A stretch of 56,428 nucleotides of DNA from Acidobacteriota bacterium. Lineage in GTDB: Bacteria; Acidobacteriota; Terriglobia; Bryobacterales; Bryobacteraceae. The notes beneath the pieces are model-generated. The model was not told where the DNA came from. It worked only from the letters and a program-made list of their open reading frames with translations, and made no database searches. The translations under genes were made by a program, and so were the position numbers. This document shows, in pieces, positions 44,292 to 52,355 of this stretch (its first letter is position 1; every line of letters starts with the position of its first letter). The stretch spans positions 1-56,428 of the forward strand of contig VFZO01000012.1 of NCBI GenBank assembly GCA_016871155.1, written 5' to 3'.

Positions 44292-45976
44292 CGTTTCTCT
44301 CGCACGTTAAATTCCAGTTTCCAGCGTTTGTCTTCCGGTCCGGCGCACCAGATCTGCAACACGCCGGTTTCCGTCACTTCCGCCTCCAGCTTCACCCGCA
44401 CCACTCGTTCGGCGGCCGCGGGCAGCGCCACCTCTACCGGCGCCAACTCCTCCACCTCGGCGGGAATCGGGTCCAGAACATCGCCCGGCTTATCGTCGTG
44501 GCGGGCTACCGAACTGAAGAACCGGAACTCGGCCGCCTCTCCCGTCAGCAACCCGAACTCGGCCGCCGGCAGGGAGACGGACGTTCCCTCTTCCAGTCCG
44601 AACGGCACCACGGTCAACGCCTTCATCGGCGCCGGGAAACCGGGTACGGCGGGCATGGAGGATTCGATGCCGATATAGTAAGTCCGCGCCACGCCCCCGC
44701 GAATACGGACGCCTTTTCCCTGCCTCGCCAGCCCGTAGTAGGCCGCGCCGCGTGCCACCGCGTGCATCAGGTCCTCGCCGCTCAACACCTGCGCGGGCCG
44801 TCCCAGCCAGGCCGTAAGATTCTCGAGTATCCGGTCTCGCACCAGCGGGGCGTGCAACACGCCGCCATTGAAAAGCACGTGCGTCGGCTCGCCCGCCTGA
44901 CGGACGAATCGCGCCAAGTGCGCCGTGATCCGCGGATCGCTCTCGAACGGCAGGCCGATCTCCTGCAGCGCGGCCCTCCGCGCCCGCTGCGGCTCTTCGT
45001 CTTTGGAAACCGCCGGCAGAAACCCATCGCGCAGGACGCTCTCCAGCGTCTCCCGCCGCAGCGCAGCCTTGATCGTGCCGCCGATCAATCCCGTGCCGCG
45101 GCCCAGAATCGTCACCGCCTCTTCGGCCTGCGTGGCGCCGGGCGCAAGCAACTTCTCTTTGGCCGCGCGGCAGCGCTGCCACAGCATGTTCAATTGCGCC
45201 GCGTCCAGCTTGGCCGTCATCGTCTGTGCCACGGCCCTCGCCAGCGCCAGGTCGATATTGTCGCCGCCCAGCAGCAGATGGTCGCCCACCGCCACCCGCT
45301 CCAGCGTCAGTTCGCCTTTCGCCTCGCCAACCGCAATCAGCGTGAAGTCCGTCGTGCCGCCGCCAATGTCGATCACCAGGATGCGGTCGCCCGCCGCCAC
45401 GCGCTCCCGCCAATCGGGATGCCGTTCAATCCAGGCGTAGAACGCCGCCTGCGGTTCCTCCAGCAGCACCGGCTCGGCGATGCCCGCCCGGCGCGCCGCC
45501 TCTTCGGTCAGCGCGCGCGCCCCGGCGTCGAATGAGGCGGGCACCGTAATGAACACTCGCGGCGATCCGTCGAAGGTGTGCGTCAGGTGCTGCAAATACG
45601 CAGCCGACGCCTCCACCGGCGAAAGCGCCGGCGCGGCCGCCGGCAGTAGTGCCGATTGCCGGTCCACTCCCGAATGCGATAACCAGCTCTTCGCCGAATG
45701 CACCAGGCGGGCCGTGTTCTCGCCTCCCCGGCGCTTGGCGAACTCGCCCAGAATCCAGCGCGGCGACTCATCCCACGGCAGCGCCGTCGATCCCGCCGCG
45801 AACTCCTTCTCGCCGTGGAGATAGAGCGAGGACGGAAACAGATTCTCCTCCCGCAGCTCGCCGGGGCCTATCAGTTGCGGCACCGCCAGTACGGCCACCG
45901 CCTCTCCCTCCACCGACTGGGCCACCGCGCAGTTCGTGGTACCGAGATCGATACCGATCACACGTCCGGGGGGCAC
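44288..45976 (-). CDS. Hsp70-family protein, short form
   Basis: 562 residues, GTG start at 45976. ATPase motifs are intact: VIGIDLGTTNCAVAQSVEGE, RLVHSAKSWLSHSGVDRQ, VIDIGGGTTDFTLIAVG and NGGVLHAPLVRDRILENL. It ends after a beta-rich domain (about residues 440-562) and lacks the alpha-helical lid. It shares the HSAKSWLS signature with the longer neighbour, so both belong to one Hsp70 subfamily rather than being housekeeping DnaK. It sits between DUF2760 (3 bases) and the long Hsp70 (4-base overlap), which implies stoichiometric expression. No DnaJ or GrpE is nearby. Confidence 0.9.
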   Translation of the reverse strand: MPPGRVIGIDLGTTNCAVAQSVEGEAVAVLAVPQLIGPGELREENLFPSSLYLHGEKEFAAGSTALPWDESPRWILGEFAKRRGGENTARLVHSAKSWLSHSGVDRQSALLPAAAPALSPVEASAAYLQHLTHTFDGSPRVFITVPASFDAGARALTEEAARRAGIAEPVLLEEPQAAFYAWIERHPDWRERVAAGDRILVIDIGGGTTDFTLIAVGEAKGELTLERVAVGDHLLLGGDNIDLALARAVAQTMTAKLDAAQLNMLWQRCRAAKEKLLAPGATQAEEAVTILGRGTGLIGGTIKAALRRETLESVLRDGFLPAVSKDEEPQRARRAALQEIGLPFESDPRITAHLARFVRQAGEPTHVLFNGGVLHAPLVRDRILENLTAWLGRPAQVLSGEDLMHAVARGAAYYGLARQGKGVRIRGGVARTYYIGIESSMPAVPGFPAPMKALTVVPFGLEEGTSVSLPAAEFGLLTGEAAEFRFFSSVARHDDKPGDVLDPIPAEVEELAPVEVALPAAAERVVRVKLEAEVTETGVLQIWCAGPEDKRWKLEFNVREKR

Positions 45977-45979
45977 GTG

Positions 45980-46516
45980 TTACTCGACTTCGATTTCGGC
46001 CGCGGCGATCACGGCGACCTGCATCGACGCGTTCAGCTTTGGCAGATCGACGCTCGACGCCTTCCAGCCCTTGTGGCGCAGCGTACCGCCGGCCGCGCGG
46101 CCTTCCGGTGGAACGTTGCCGATAAACTTCAGTCCCTGCTTGGCGTCCGCTCCCGCCGCCTCGGCCTTGGCATAGGTGCCTTCCACGCCGTCGATAATCG
46201 GCGTGAGGGTTACGCAGCGTTTCAGCGCCGCGCCGCATTGTTCATGCAGCGTTCGCACCGCGGCGCCCACCTGATCGTCGCTGTAAGCGGAGATGTCTTC
46301 CATCAGGAAGTCCACCAGCCGGGCCTCCCGCTGCAACACCCCAAGCAACTGCAGTGCGCCGTCGGAGGGCTTCGCCTCCGGGGCTTTCGGCTTGGCTGGT
46401 TCTGCCTTGGCGGCCGCGGCCTTCGTATAACCAAAAGCCTGTGCGACCTCGGCGGGCAGCTCGCCGCCGAACAGGATTCCAAAGAAGCTGCTGAATGCGT
46501 TTCCGATACGAGACAA
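45980..46516 (-). CDS. DUF2760 protein
   Basis: 178 residues. N-terminus SRIGNAFSSFFGILFGGELP, then a Lys/Ala/Pro linker (KAAAAKAEPAKPKAPEAKP). The domain that follows holds LLGVLQREARLVDFLMEDI, YSDDQVGAAVRTLHEQC and TLRHKGWKASSVDLPKL. This matches DUF2760, which I recall being encoded next to Hsp70-like proteins in several phyla; its role is unknown. First gene of the Hsp70 operon. The divergent gene begins 61 bases upstream, so both promoters must lie in that gap. Confidence 0.85.
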   Translation of the reverse strand: MSRIGNAFSSFFGILFGGELPAEVAQAFGYTKAAAAKAEPAKPKAPEAKPSDGALQLLGVLQREARLVDFLMEDISAYSDDQVGAAVRTLHEQCGAALKRCVTLTPIIDGVEGTYAKAEAAGADAKQGLKFIGNVPPEGRAAGGTLRHKGWKASSVDLPKLNASMQVAVIAAAEIEVE

Positions 46517-46577
46517 AGTGAGAAAACTCCGAAACTAACAGGATACCAGCGGTTCCGAAATGTAGTAGCGTGGGGGC

Positions 46578-47882
46578 ATGAGGCGTTTGCTGCTGTTCGT
46601 TCTAAGCCTGACGGCCGCGCCGGGCCAGGTGCTGTTGCGCCAGTCCGGCTTCTGCGGGTGCGACGGCGATTGGACCCCCTGGAGCCATCGCGAGGACACC
46701 TTGCCCCGCACCTTTGTCGATACCAAGGTCTCCCTCGGCGATGCCGGGTCGCTGGCCGTCAGCGGCGCCAGCAAAGTGGCGGCCTACGGCGGCTGGCAGC
46801 GTCAGGTGGCGGGCGTCAAGGGCGGCGAATGGGTCCGCTTCAAGGCCTCCTACAAGGCCGACAATGTCGCCGCGGAGAACTGGCAGGTAGTGGCCCGCCT
46901 GGACTGGCGCGACGCCAAGGACAAGCGCGCCGGGGAGCCGGACTACGTCCCGTGGGCCCGGCGCGCCGGCGATTGGAATGAGCTTTCGCTGGAGGCGCAA
47001 GCCCCGGCCGGCGCCGATGCCGTGACCATCGAACTCCTCTTGGCCAATGCGCCGCAGGGCACCGTGTGGTGGGACAACATCAGTCTCGAGCGCATCGCCG
47101 AACCGGCGCCGCGGAAGGTCACCGTCGCCACCGTGAATCTGCGCCCTCGCAATTCGTCCGGCCGCGAGGAGAGCGTGGCCAAATTCATCGAAACCATCGC
47201 CAAATCCGTCCCCGTCAATGCCGATGTGATTCTGCTCCCGGAAGGCATCAGCGTGGTCGGCACTACAAAATCGTATGCCGAAGTCTCCGAGACGATTCCC
47301 GGGCCGACGACGGAAGCGCTCGGCAAAGTCGCCAAGGCGCGAAAGGCGTATGTCGCGGCCGGCATCTACGAGAAAGAAGGCGCGACGATCTATAACACGG
47401 CGGTGCTGATCGACCGCAACGGCGAACTGGTTGGCAAGTATCGAAAGGTGTATCTTCCGCGCGAGGAGGTGGAGAAAGGCCTCACGCCCGGCTCCCATTT
47501 CCCCGTATTCCAGACCGATTTCGGCCGCGTCGGCCTCATGATCTGCTACGACGTGTTCTTCTCGGAGCCGGCCCGTTACCTAGCCAATCAAGGCGCGGAC
47601 ATGGTGCTAATGCCCATCTGGGGCGGCGACGAAAACCTGGCCAAAGCCCGCGCGATCGAAAACGGCGTCTTCCTAATCGCCTCCGGCTACGATCACCCGA
47701 CGTATGTAATGGATCCCCTCGGCGAGCGCCTCTCGCAGGCGACGGAACAGGGCACAGCCGCCGTAGCGACCATCGACCTGGAGAAGCGCTACAAAGCCAA
47801 ATGGCTCGGCGAAATGCGCACCCGCCGCATAAAGGAACTCCGCGTCGACGTAAAGGCCCCCATGCCGGGCCTGCTGCCGTAG
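46578..47882 (+). CDS. Exported carbon-nitrogen hydrolase (nitrilase superfamily) with N-terminal beta-sandwich
   Basis: 434 residues. A signal peptide (MRRLLLFVLSLTAAPGQ) is followed by a carbohydrate-binding-like beta-sandwich at about residues 20-175 (WQRQVAGVKGGEWVRFKASY, VWWDNISLERI). The C-terminal 255 residues form a CN_hydrolase domain with the Glu-Lys-Cys triad: LLPEGISVVG (Glu), KYRKVYLPREE (Lys) and GLMICYDVFFSEP (Cys). Secreted nitrilase-fold enzymes usually cleave amides. The fused sandwich suggests a polymer-bound or glycan-linked substrate (inference). Confidence 0.9.
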   Translation: MRRLLLFVLSLTAAPGQVLLRQSGFCGCDGDWTPWSHREDTLPRTFVDTKVSLGDAGSLAVSGASKVAAYGGWQRQVAGVKGGEWVRFKASYKADNVAAENWQVVARLDWRDAKDKRAGEPDYVPWARRAGDWNELSLEAQAPAGADAVTIELLLANAPQGTVWWDNISLERIAEPAPRKVTVATVNLRPRNSSGREESVAKFIETIAKSVPVNADVILLPEGISVVGTTKSYAEVSETIPGPTTEALGKVAKARKAYVAAGIYEKEGATIYNTAVLIDRNGELVGKYRKVYLPREEVEKGLTPGSHFPVFQTDFGRVGLMICYDVFFSEPARYLANQGADMVLMPIWGGDENLAKARAIENGVFLIASGYDHPTYVMDPLGERLSQATEQGTAAVATIDLEKRYKAKWLGEMRTRRIKELRVDVKAPMPGLLP

Positions 47883-47910
47883 CGGCCGCCTGACCGCGCA
47901 AACCACCGTC

Positions 47911-48005
47911 CTCCGCACGGGGTCCTCCCGAATGGGGTCGCCTCCCGAATGGGGCCTCCCGCATGGGGTCGGGGCCTCCCGCATGGCTCCCGCATGGCTC
48001 CCGCA
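47911..48005. repeat. Iterated tip units left of element copy 1
   Basis: Several imperfect tandem copies of a 12-17-base unit resembling ctcccgcatggggtc, leading into the element's own terminal tgggGTCAGTCACC. Parallel iterations flank the right end and the second element. Confidence 0.7.
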
Positions 48006-48687
48006 TGGGGTCAGTCACCTCTGCCACCAGACCTCCGCACTCAACGTTTCCGTTCCGCGCGCCTGCAACGGCGCTCATGCCGGCCCGGAACAACCGTCTT
48101 GCACGACGGCTCACCTTCCTCAGGCGCCGCTGTAATAAAGAGAAACAAAAGCACTTCCTCCCTGACGACCACCATCGCGCCCTCGACTTCCACCTAGCCG
48201 GCCCCCGGCCTTCCGCACCTCCATACTGGCATGCTTGCGAACGCCAAGCCACATTCACCTTGCCCCTATACCGCGCGGCAAGAACCCCTGTTTCAGCGTG
48301 ATCGCCGCGAATACGCCTCGATCCCTACGCCAACCTCAGCAGCGTAAGCCGCTCATTCCAAGCACTTTACTGCCCCACTCCCGACGTAGCGAACATTTCT
48401 GCCACACAATGTTCTAGGTTGAGCAATATCGCCGCCGAGTGGCCCCCAAAGGGCCGGAATCGCACCCAGCCCGGTCCCGCGGTTGCGCAGTACGCTGACC
48501 CCTGAACCAGCGCGTGTACCGCACCCCTCCGAGTCCTGAAAGTCACTGCTAGACAACGGCTTATCGGAGTCGACACAAGCACAATTCCAGCTCCCGTCTG
48601 ATCCAGAAGCCGCAACTTTCGAACCATCAACTACTCACAACCAAATCGCCGGCCCGGGGCTGCGAGTGCCAGCGGTGACTGACCCCA
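48006..48687. mobile_element. 682-bp TIR element, copy 1 (MITE-like)
   Basis: Bounded by a perfect 14-bp inverted repeat, TGGGGTCAGTCACC at 48006-48019 and its complement at 48674-48687. The body is about 91% identical by hand count to 51631-52312, at the same length of 682 bases and in the same orientation. No transposase is encoded. Two minus-strand open frames (48367-48630, and one through about 48000-48258) also persist in copy 2. The tips resemble GGGGTCAG-type ends of REP/RAYT-associated repeats. Class and mechanism are inference. Confidence 0.65.
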
Positions 48688-48719
48688 CGAGCCGACCCCA
48701 CGAGCCGACCCCACAAGCC
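48681..48719. repeat. 13-base tandem units at right end of copy 1
   Basis: Three consecutive 13-base units, gaccccacgagcc twice and gaccccacaagcc once. The first overlaps the terminal inverted repeat, so these are duplications of the element tip. Confidence 0.75.
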
Positions 48720-48906
48720 CCGGCGATTGTCGGGCGAGACAAGAGGCACACGTCCTGCCCATCGTTCTCGATAAGTTCCGGTCGGCTACTCCTCGGCGAG
48801 GCGGGCGCCACCAGATCCCGCCTCCGCTTCACCGCCACTTTTCCCTCGATTCGCTGGCGTTATTCACCGCCAGCATTTATCATTGACCCGTAGACACACC
48901 TAAGCT

Positions 48907-51465
48907 ATGTCGCACCAGCCAGAGTTTGACGCGACGCGCACCCAGCATTCCGATTCCACGCTCGAACGGTCGAGGCCCGATCTGGGGGCGGCGGCGGGCG
49001 CGACTTTCAGGGGTTTCCGCATCTTGCGCCTGCTCGGCGAAGGCGGCATGGGTGCGGTCTACGAAGCGGAAGAAGCGGAAACCGGGCGTATTGTTGCATT
49101 GAAGCTCGCGCGCCCGTCTGTTTCGATGGATGCGGCAGAGAGAGACCGCCTGCTGAACGAGGCCCGCTTGGCTGCCTCCATCAGCCATCCCAATTGCGTG
49201 TTCGTGTACGGATCGCACCAAGATGGCGAGGGCATCGCGATCGCGATGGAAATGGTGCGAGGCCACACTGTGAAAGACGTCGTGGAGCGATTCGGCGCAA
49301 TGTCCGTCGATCGCGCGGTGCAATGCACGCTGGACATCCTGGCGGGATTGGAAGCGGCGCACGAGAAGGGCGTCCTGCATCGTGACATCAAGCCGGCGAA
49401 CGTGTTCGTGGACCAGTTGACCGGCCAGGCTAAGGTCGGGGACTTCGGCTTGTCGCTGAGTTACACGGCGACCGAGTTGAAGAAAGGATCGAAGTCGTTT
49501 GCCGGGACCCCGGCGTATGCCTCACCGGAGCAGTTGCAGGGCTCGCCGCTCGAGCACCGTAGCGATATCTATTCCGCCGCGGCAACGCTCTACTATATGC
49601 TCACCGGACGGGCGCCCTTCATCGAAGTGGACATCATCCAGCTTGTGGCGTCGATCGCCGGCCGCATGCCGGAGCCGCCCTCTCAATGGAACACCGCAGT
49701 GAAGCCGGAACTCGACGCGGTCGTGCTGCGCGCGCTGGCCAAAAAGCCTGACGAGCGCTTTCCGGATTACGCCTCGTTTCGCGCCGCCCTGGTGCCCGAA
49801 CCGGCGGCGCCGTTGCCGCGACGCCTCGCGGCCGGCATGATTGACGCGGCGCTCACCGCAACGTCGCTAGCGGCGAACCTGGCCGCCGGCATCTCCCCAG
49901 CGAGCCCGCTGGGACACGTGGTGGAAGATGTCTCGAGCATCATCCTGTATACATCGTTTGGAGCGATGGAAGGCCATCTCGGGTTCACGCCCGGCAAGTG
50001 GCTGTACGGCTTGCGAGTCCGTCGCGGACTCCGCAACGCGGGGTGGCGCGCTGGACTCTGGCGCGGATTCCTCTTCGCCCTGCTGCAGAACGGATTGGCG
50101 TTCGGGGCCGGGCTGGCTTCCGGCCACGCGTTGGGTTGGCGGTTCAAACTGGATTTGCAGGCTGGAGCATGGACGACGGCAATCATGCTGATGGAATTCG
50201 CTGGGGTCGCCATTGCATTCCTGACGGCTCGCTCGGCCAACGGGTGGCAGGGGCTGCACGACCGCTTGTCCGGGACGCGTGTCACCCGGGTGAGCCGGAG
50301 TGGCGCGGGTTTGTCAAAGCTGGAGCCGGTGCAAAGAGTGGATCCTTCGGCGTCGAGACCTGCCGGTCCGTTTCTGGTTGCGGCGGAGGCCGCGTCGCCG
50401 GGCGTCGCCGTAGCATGGGACCCAATACTCGAACGCAACGTCTGGCTCGTGGAGCATGCGCCCGGCACTCCGCCGCTGCCAACGGCACGCCGCGAGACTA
50501 TCCGGCGCGGCGCGCTGCGCTGGATTGGCGGGCTGCGGACCTCCGCCAAAGCGTGGGACGCATTCGAATACCCCGGCGGCGGGCCCTTGCTGGGCTACCG
50601 GCGCATCGACGAAGTTGGCCAACTGGCTACCCTGCTCGCCGATCTTGCCGCGGAACTGCCCCCTGAAGCGGAGAACTTGGACCTGCGGCGGGTTTGGATC
50701 GCCGGCGATCACGGCGTGGTGTGCGACTTCCCGGTGGCATCCGAGCCCATGATCGCTCCGCTCGAAAGCGGCGCCCCTGCGTTCCTGCGGCGCTGCGCCT
50801 CGGAAGCCTTGTCTCACGGCAGCAGCATTCCGCTCCCCGTAGGCGAGGTTCTTGGAGATTTGGAGCGGGGCACGCTCAACCTCGCCGAGGCCTCCTCCCG
50901 TTTGCGATCGCTCGCCGAATCGGGTGGATGCACGGTGACCCGGGTCCGGCGTCTGGTCCAGATGCTGGTTGGGAACTGGGCCCCGGCGTCCTTGGCCGCG
51001 GTGGTGGCTGTTGATTTTGCCTTGGGCCCGAGTTGGCGTGGCTTTCGGGAATTGCGCGAGATTCCGATGTTCTTCGCCGGACTCTCAATCGCCGCCGGAC
51101 TTCTCTTTACCGCGGCCACGGGCGCTCCGCTTTCGATGTCGATGACCGGCCTCGCGTTCACGGACCGCAACGGGGCTCGCGCTCCCCGCTGGCGCGCTCT
51201 GGCGCGCCTCGCCTTGCCGCTGCTGATCTGGCTGGCGATCCTGTTCGCCGTGCTCCAACACGAATCGTCGAAACTGTCGCCGCTGTCCGCACAGGGAGAC
51301 GTATTCCAGCAATTTGGGAAACGGCTGGGCGCCGCTTCGAGGGAAATGGGTTGGGCGTTCGGGTCCTACTGGTTGCTGGTGATCCCGCAGTGGCTGTTCG
51401 CCCTGCGGACCCCGTCGCGGGGAATCCTGGAGCGCATCACTGGGCTCTGGATCTCCCGCACCTGA
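48907..51465 (+). CDS. Ser/Thr protein kinase with two RDD-type membrane domains
   Basis: 852 residues. The Hanks-type kinase domain (about 35-295) is intact: glycine loop GEGGMGAVYEA (44 on), ATP Lys66 in VALKLARP, HRDIKPANV with Asp160, and GDFGLSLS. SPEQLQGSPLEHRSDIYS holds the APE-like activation segment end. Residues 300-460 form an RDD-like membrane domain (GFTPGKWLYGLRVR, WQGLHDRLSGTRVTR). The middle (about 480-680) is soluble and unrecognised. A second membrane RDD-like domain follows (GPSWRGFRELR, MSMTGLAFTDRNG). It probably senses a membrane signal and phosphorylates cytoplasmic targets. Direct copies of a 682-bp element lie on both sides, 219 and 165 bases away. Confidence 0.9.
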   Translation: MSHQPEFDATRTQHSDSTLERSRPDLGAAAGATFRGFRILRLLGEGGMGAVYEAEEAETGRIVALKLARPSVSMDAAERDRLLNEARLAASISHPNCVFVYGSHQDGEGIAIAMEMVRGHTVKDVVERFGAMSVDRAVQCTLDILAGLEAAHEKGVLHRDIKPANVFVDQLTGQAKVGDFGLSLSYTATELKKGSKSFAGTPAYASPEQLQGSPLEHRSDIYSAAATLYYMLTGRAPFIEVDIIQLVASIAGRMPEPPSQWNTAVKPELDAVVLRALAKKPDERFPDYASFRAALVPEPAAPLPRRLAAGMIDAALTATSLAANLAAGISPASPLGHVVEDVSSIILYTSFGAMEGHLGFTPGKWLYGLRVRRGLRNAGWRAGLWRGFLFALLQNGLAFGAGLASGHALGWRFKLDLQAGAWTTAIMLMEFAGVAIAFLTARSANGWQGLHDRLSGTRVTRVSRSGAGLSKLEPVQRVDPSASRPAGPFLVAAEAASPGVAVAWDPILERNVWLVEHAPGTPPLPTARRETIRRGALRWIGGLRTSAKAWDAFEYPGGGPLLGYRRIDEVGQLATLLADLAAELPPEAENLDLRRVWIAGDHGVVCDFPVASEPMIAPLESGAPAFLRRCASEALSHGSSIPLPVGEVLGDLERGTLNLAEASSRLRSLAESGGCTVTRVRRLVQMLVGNWAPASLAAVVAVDFALGPSWRGFRELREIPMFFAGLSIAAGLLFTAATGAPLSMSMTGLAFTDRNGARAPRWRALARLALPLLIWLAILFAVLQHESSKLSPLSAQGDVFQQFGKRLGAASREMGWAFGSYWLLVIPQWLFALRTPSRGILERITGLWISRT

Positions 51466-51603
51466 GGCCGGACGGCTACGTCTTGGCGGTGTTCGCCGGG
51501 ACTTTGGCGATGGCGACTACGAGTTCGCATCCGTTGAATGGAGGGTTGACTCACGAGACTGACCCGAAGGGAGTTTACGCCGGGCTTACCCGCGTTCTCA
51601 GCC

Positions 51604-51630
51604 CTTCCCGCATGGGGTCTCCTTCCCGCA
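51604..51630. repeat. Iterated tip units left of element copy 2
   Basis: One full unit, cttcccgcatggggtct, and the first half of a second lead into the copy 2 end. They match the copy 1 flank in motif but not in unit length. Confidence 0.65.
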
Positions 51631-52312
51631 CGGGGTCAGTCACCTCTGCCACCAGACCTCCGCACTCAACGTTTCCGTTCCGCGCGCCTGCAACGGCGCT
51701 CATGCCGGCCCGGAACAACCGTCTTGCACGACGGCTCACTTTCCTCAGGCGCCGCTGTAATAAAAAGAAACAAAAGCACTTCCTCCCTGCCGACCACCAT
51801 CGCGCCCACGACCTCCACCTGACCGGCCCCCGGCCTTCCGCACCTCCATACTGGCATACTTGGGAATGCAAAGCCACATTCACCTTGCCCCCATACCGCT
51901 CGCCAACATCCCCTGTTTCGGCGGGATCGGGGCGAATACACGCCGGTACCCACGCTAATCTAAGCAGTGTAAGTCGCTCATTCCAAGCACTTTACTACTC
52001 CACTCCCGACGTATCGAACATTTCTGCCACACAATGTTCTAGGTCGAGCAATATCGCCGCCGAGTGGCCCCCAAATGGCCGGAATCGCACCCAGCCCTGT
52101 CCCGCGGTTGCGCAGTACGCTGACCCCTGAACCAGCCCGCGTACCGCACCCCTCCGAGTCCTGAAAGTCACTGCTAGACAGTGGCTTATCTCAGTCGACA
52201 CAAGCACAATTCCGGCTCCCGTCTGATCCAGAAGCAACAACTTTCAAACCATCAACTACTCACAACCGAATCGCTGCTGCAGCCCGGCCGGTGCCAGAAG
52301 TGACTGACCCCA
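51631..52312. mobile_element. 682-bp TIR element, copy 2 (MITE-like)
   Basis: Same length and orientation as 48006-48687, with about 60 differences by hand count. Its ends pair over 12 bases: GGGGTCAGTCAC near 51632 and the complement at 52300-52311. The minus-strand open frames seen in copy 1 persist (51995-52240 here ends at TSGVE). Differences cluster around 51890-51970 and in the last 45 bases, and are few elsewhere. Confidence 0.65.
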
Positions 52313-52341
52313 CAAGCACAAGCGACCCCACAAGCACAAGC
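52306..52341. repeat. 18-base tandem units at right end of copy 2
   Basis: Two perfect copies of gaccccacaagcacaagc, the first overlapping the terminal inverted repeat. The unit differs in length from the 13-base unit of copy 1, so the iterations arose independently. Confidence 0.75.
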
Positions 52342-52355
52342 AAGCCCAACCCCCA

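Noticed and set aside
47911-48010. CRISPR array at the short repeats
   Set aside because: Units are 12-18 bases, adjacent with no unique spacers of constant length, and no cas genes are present.
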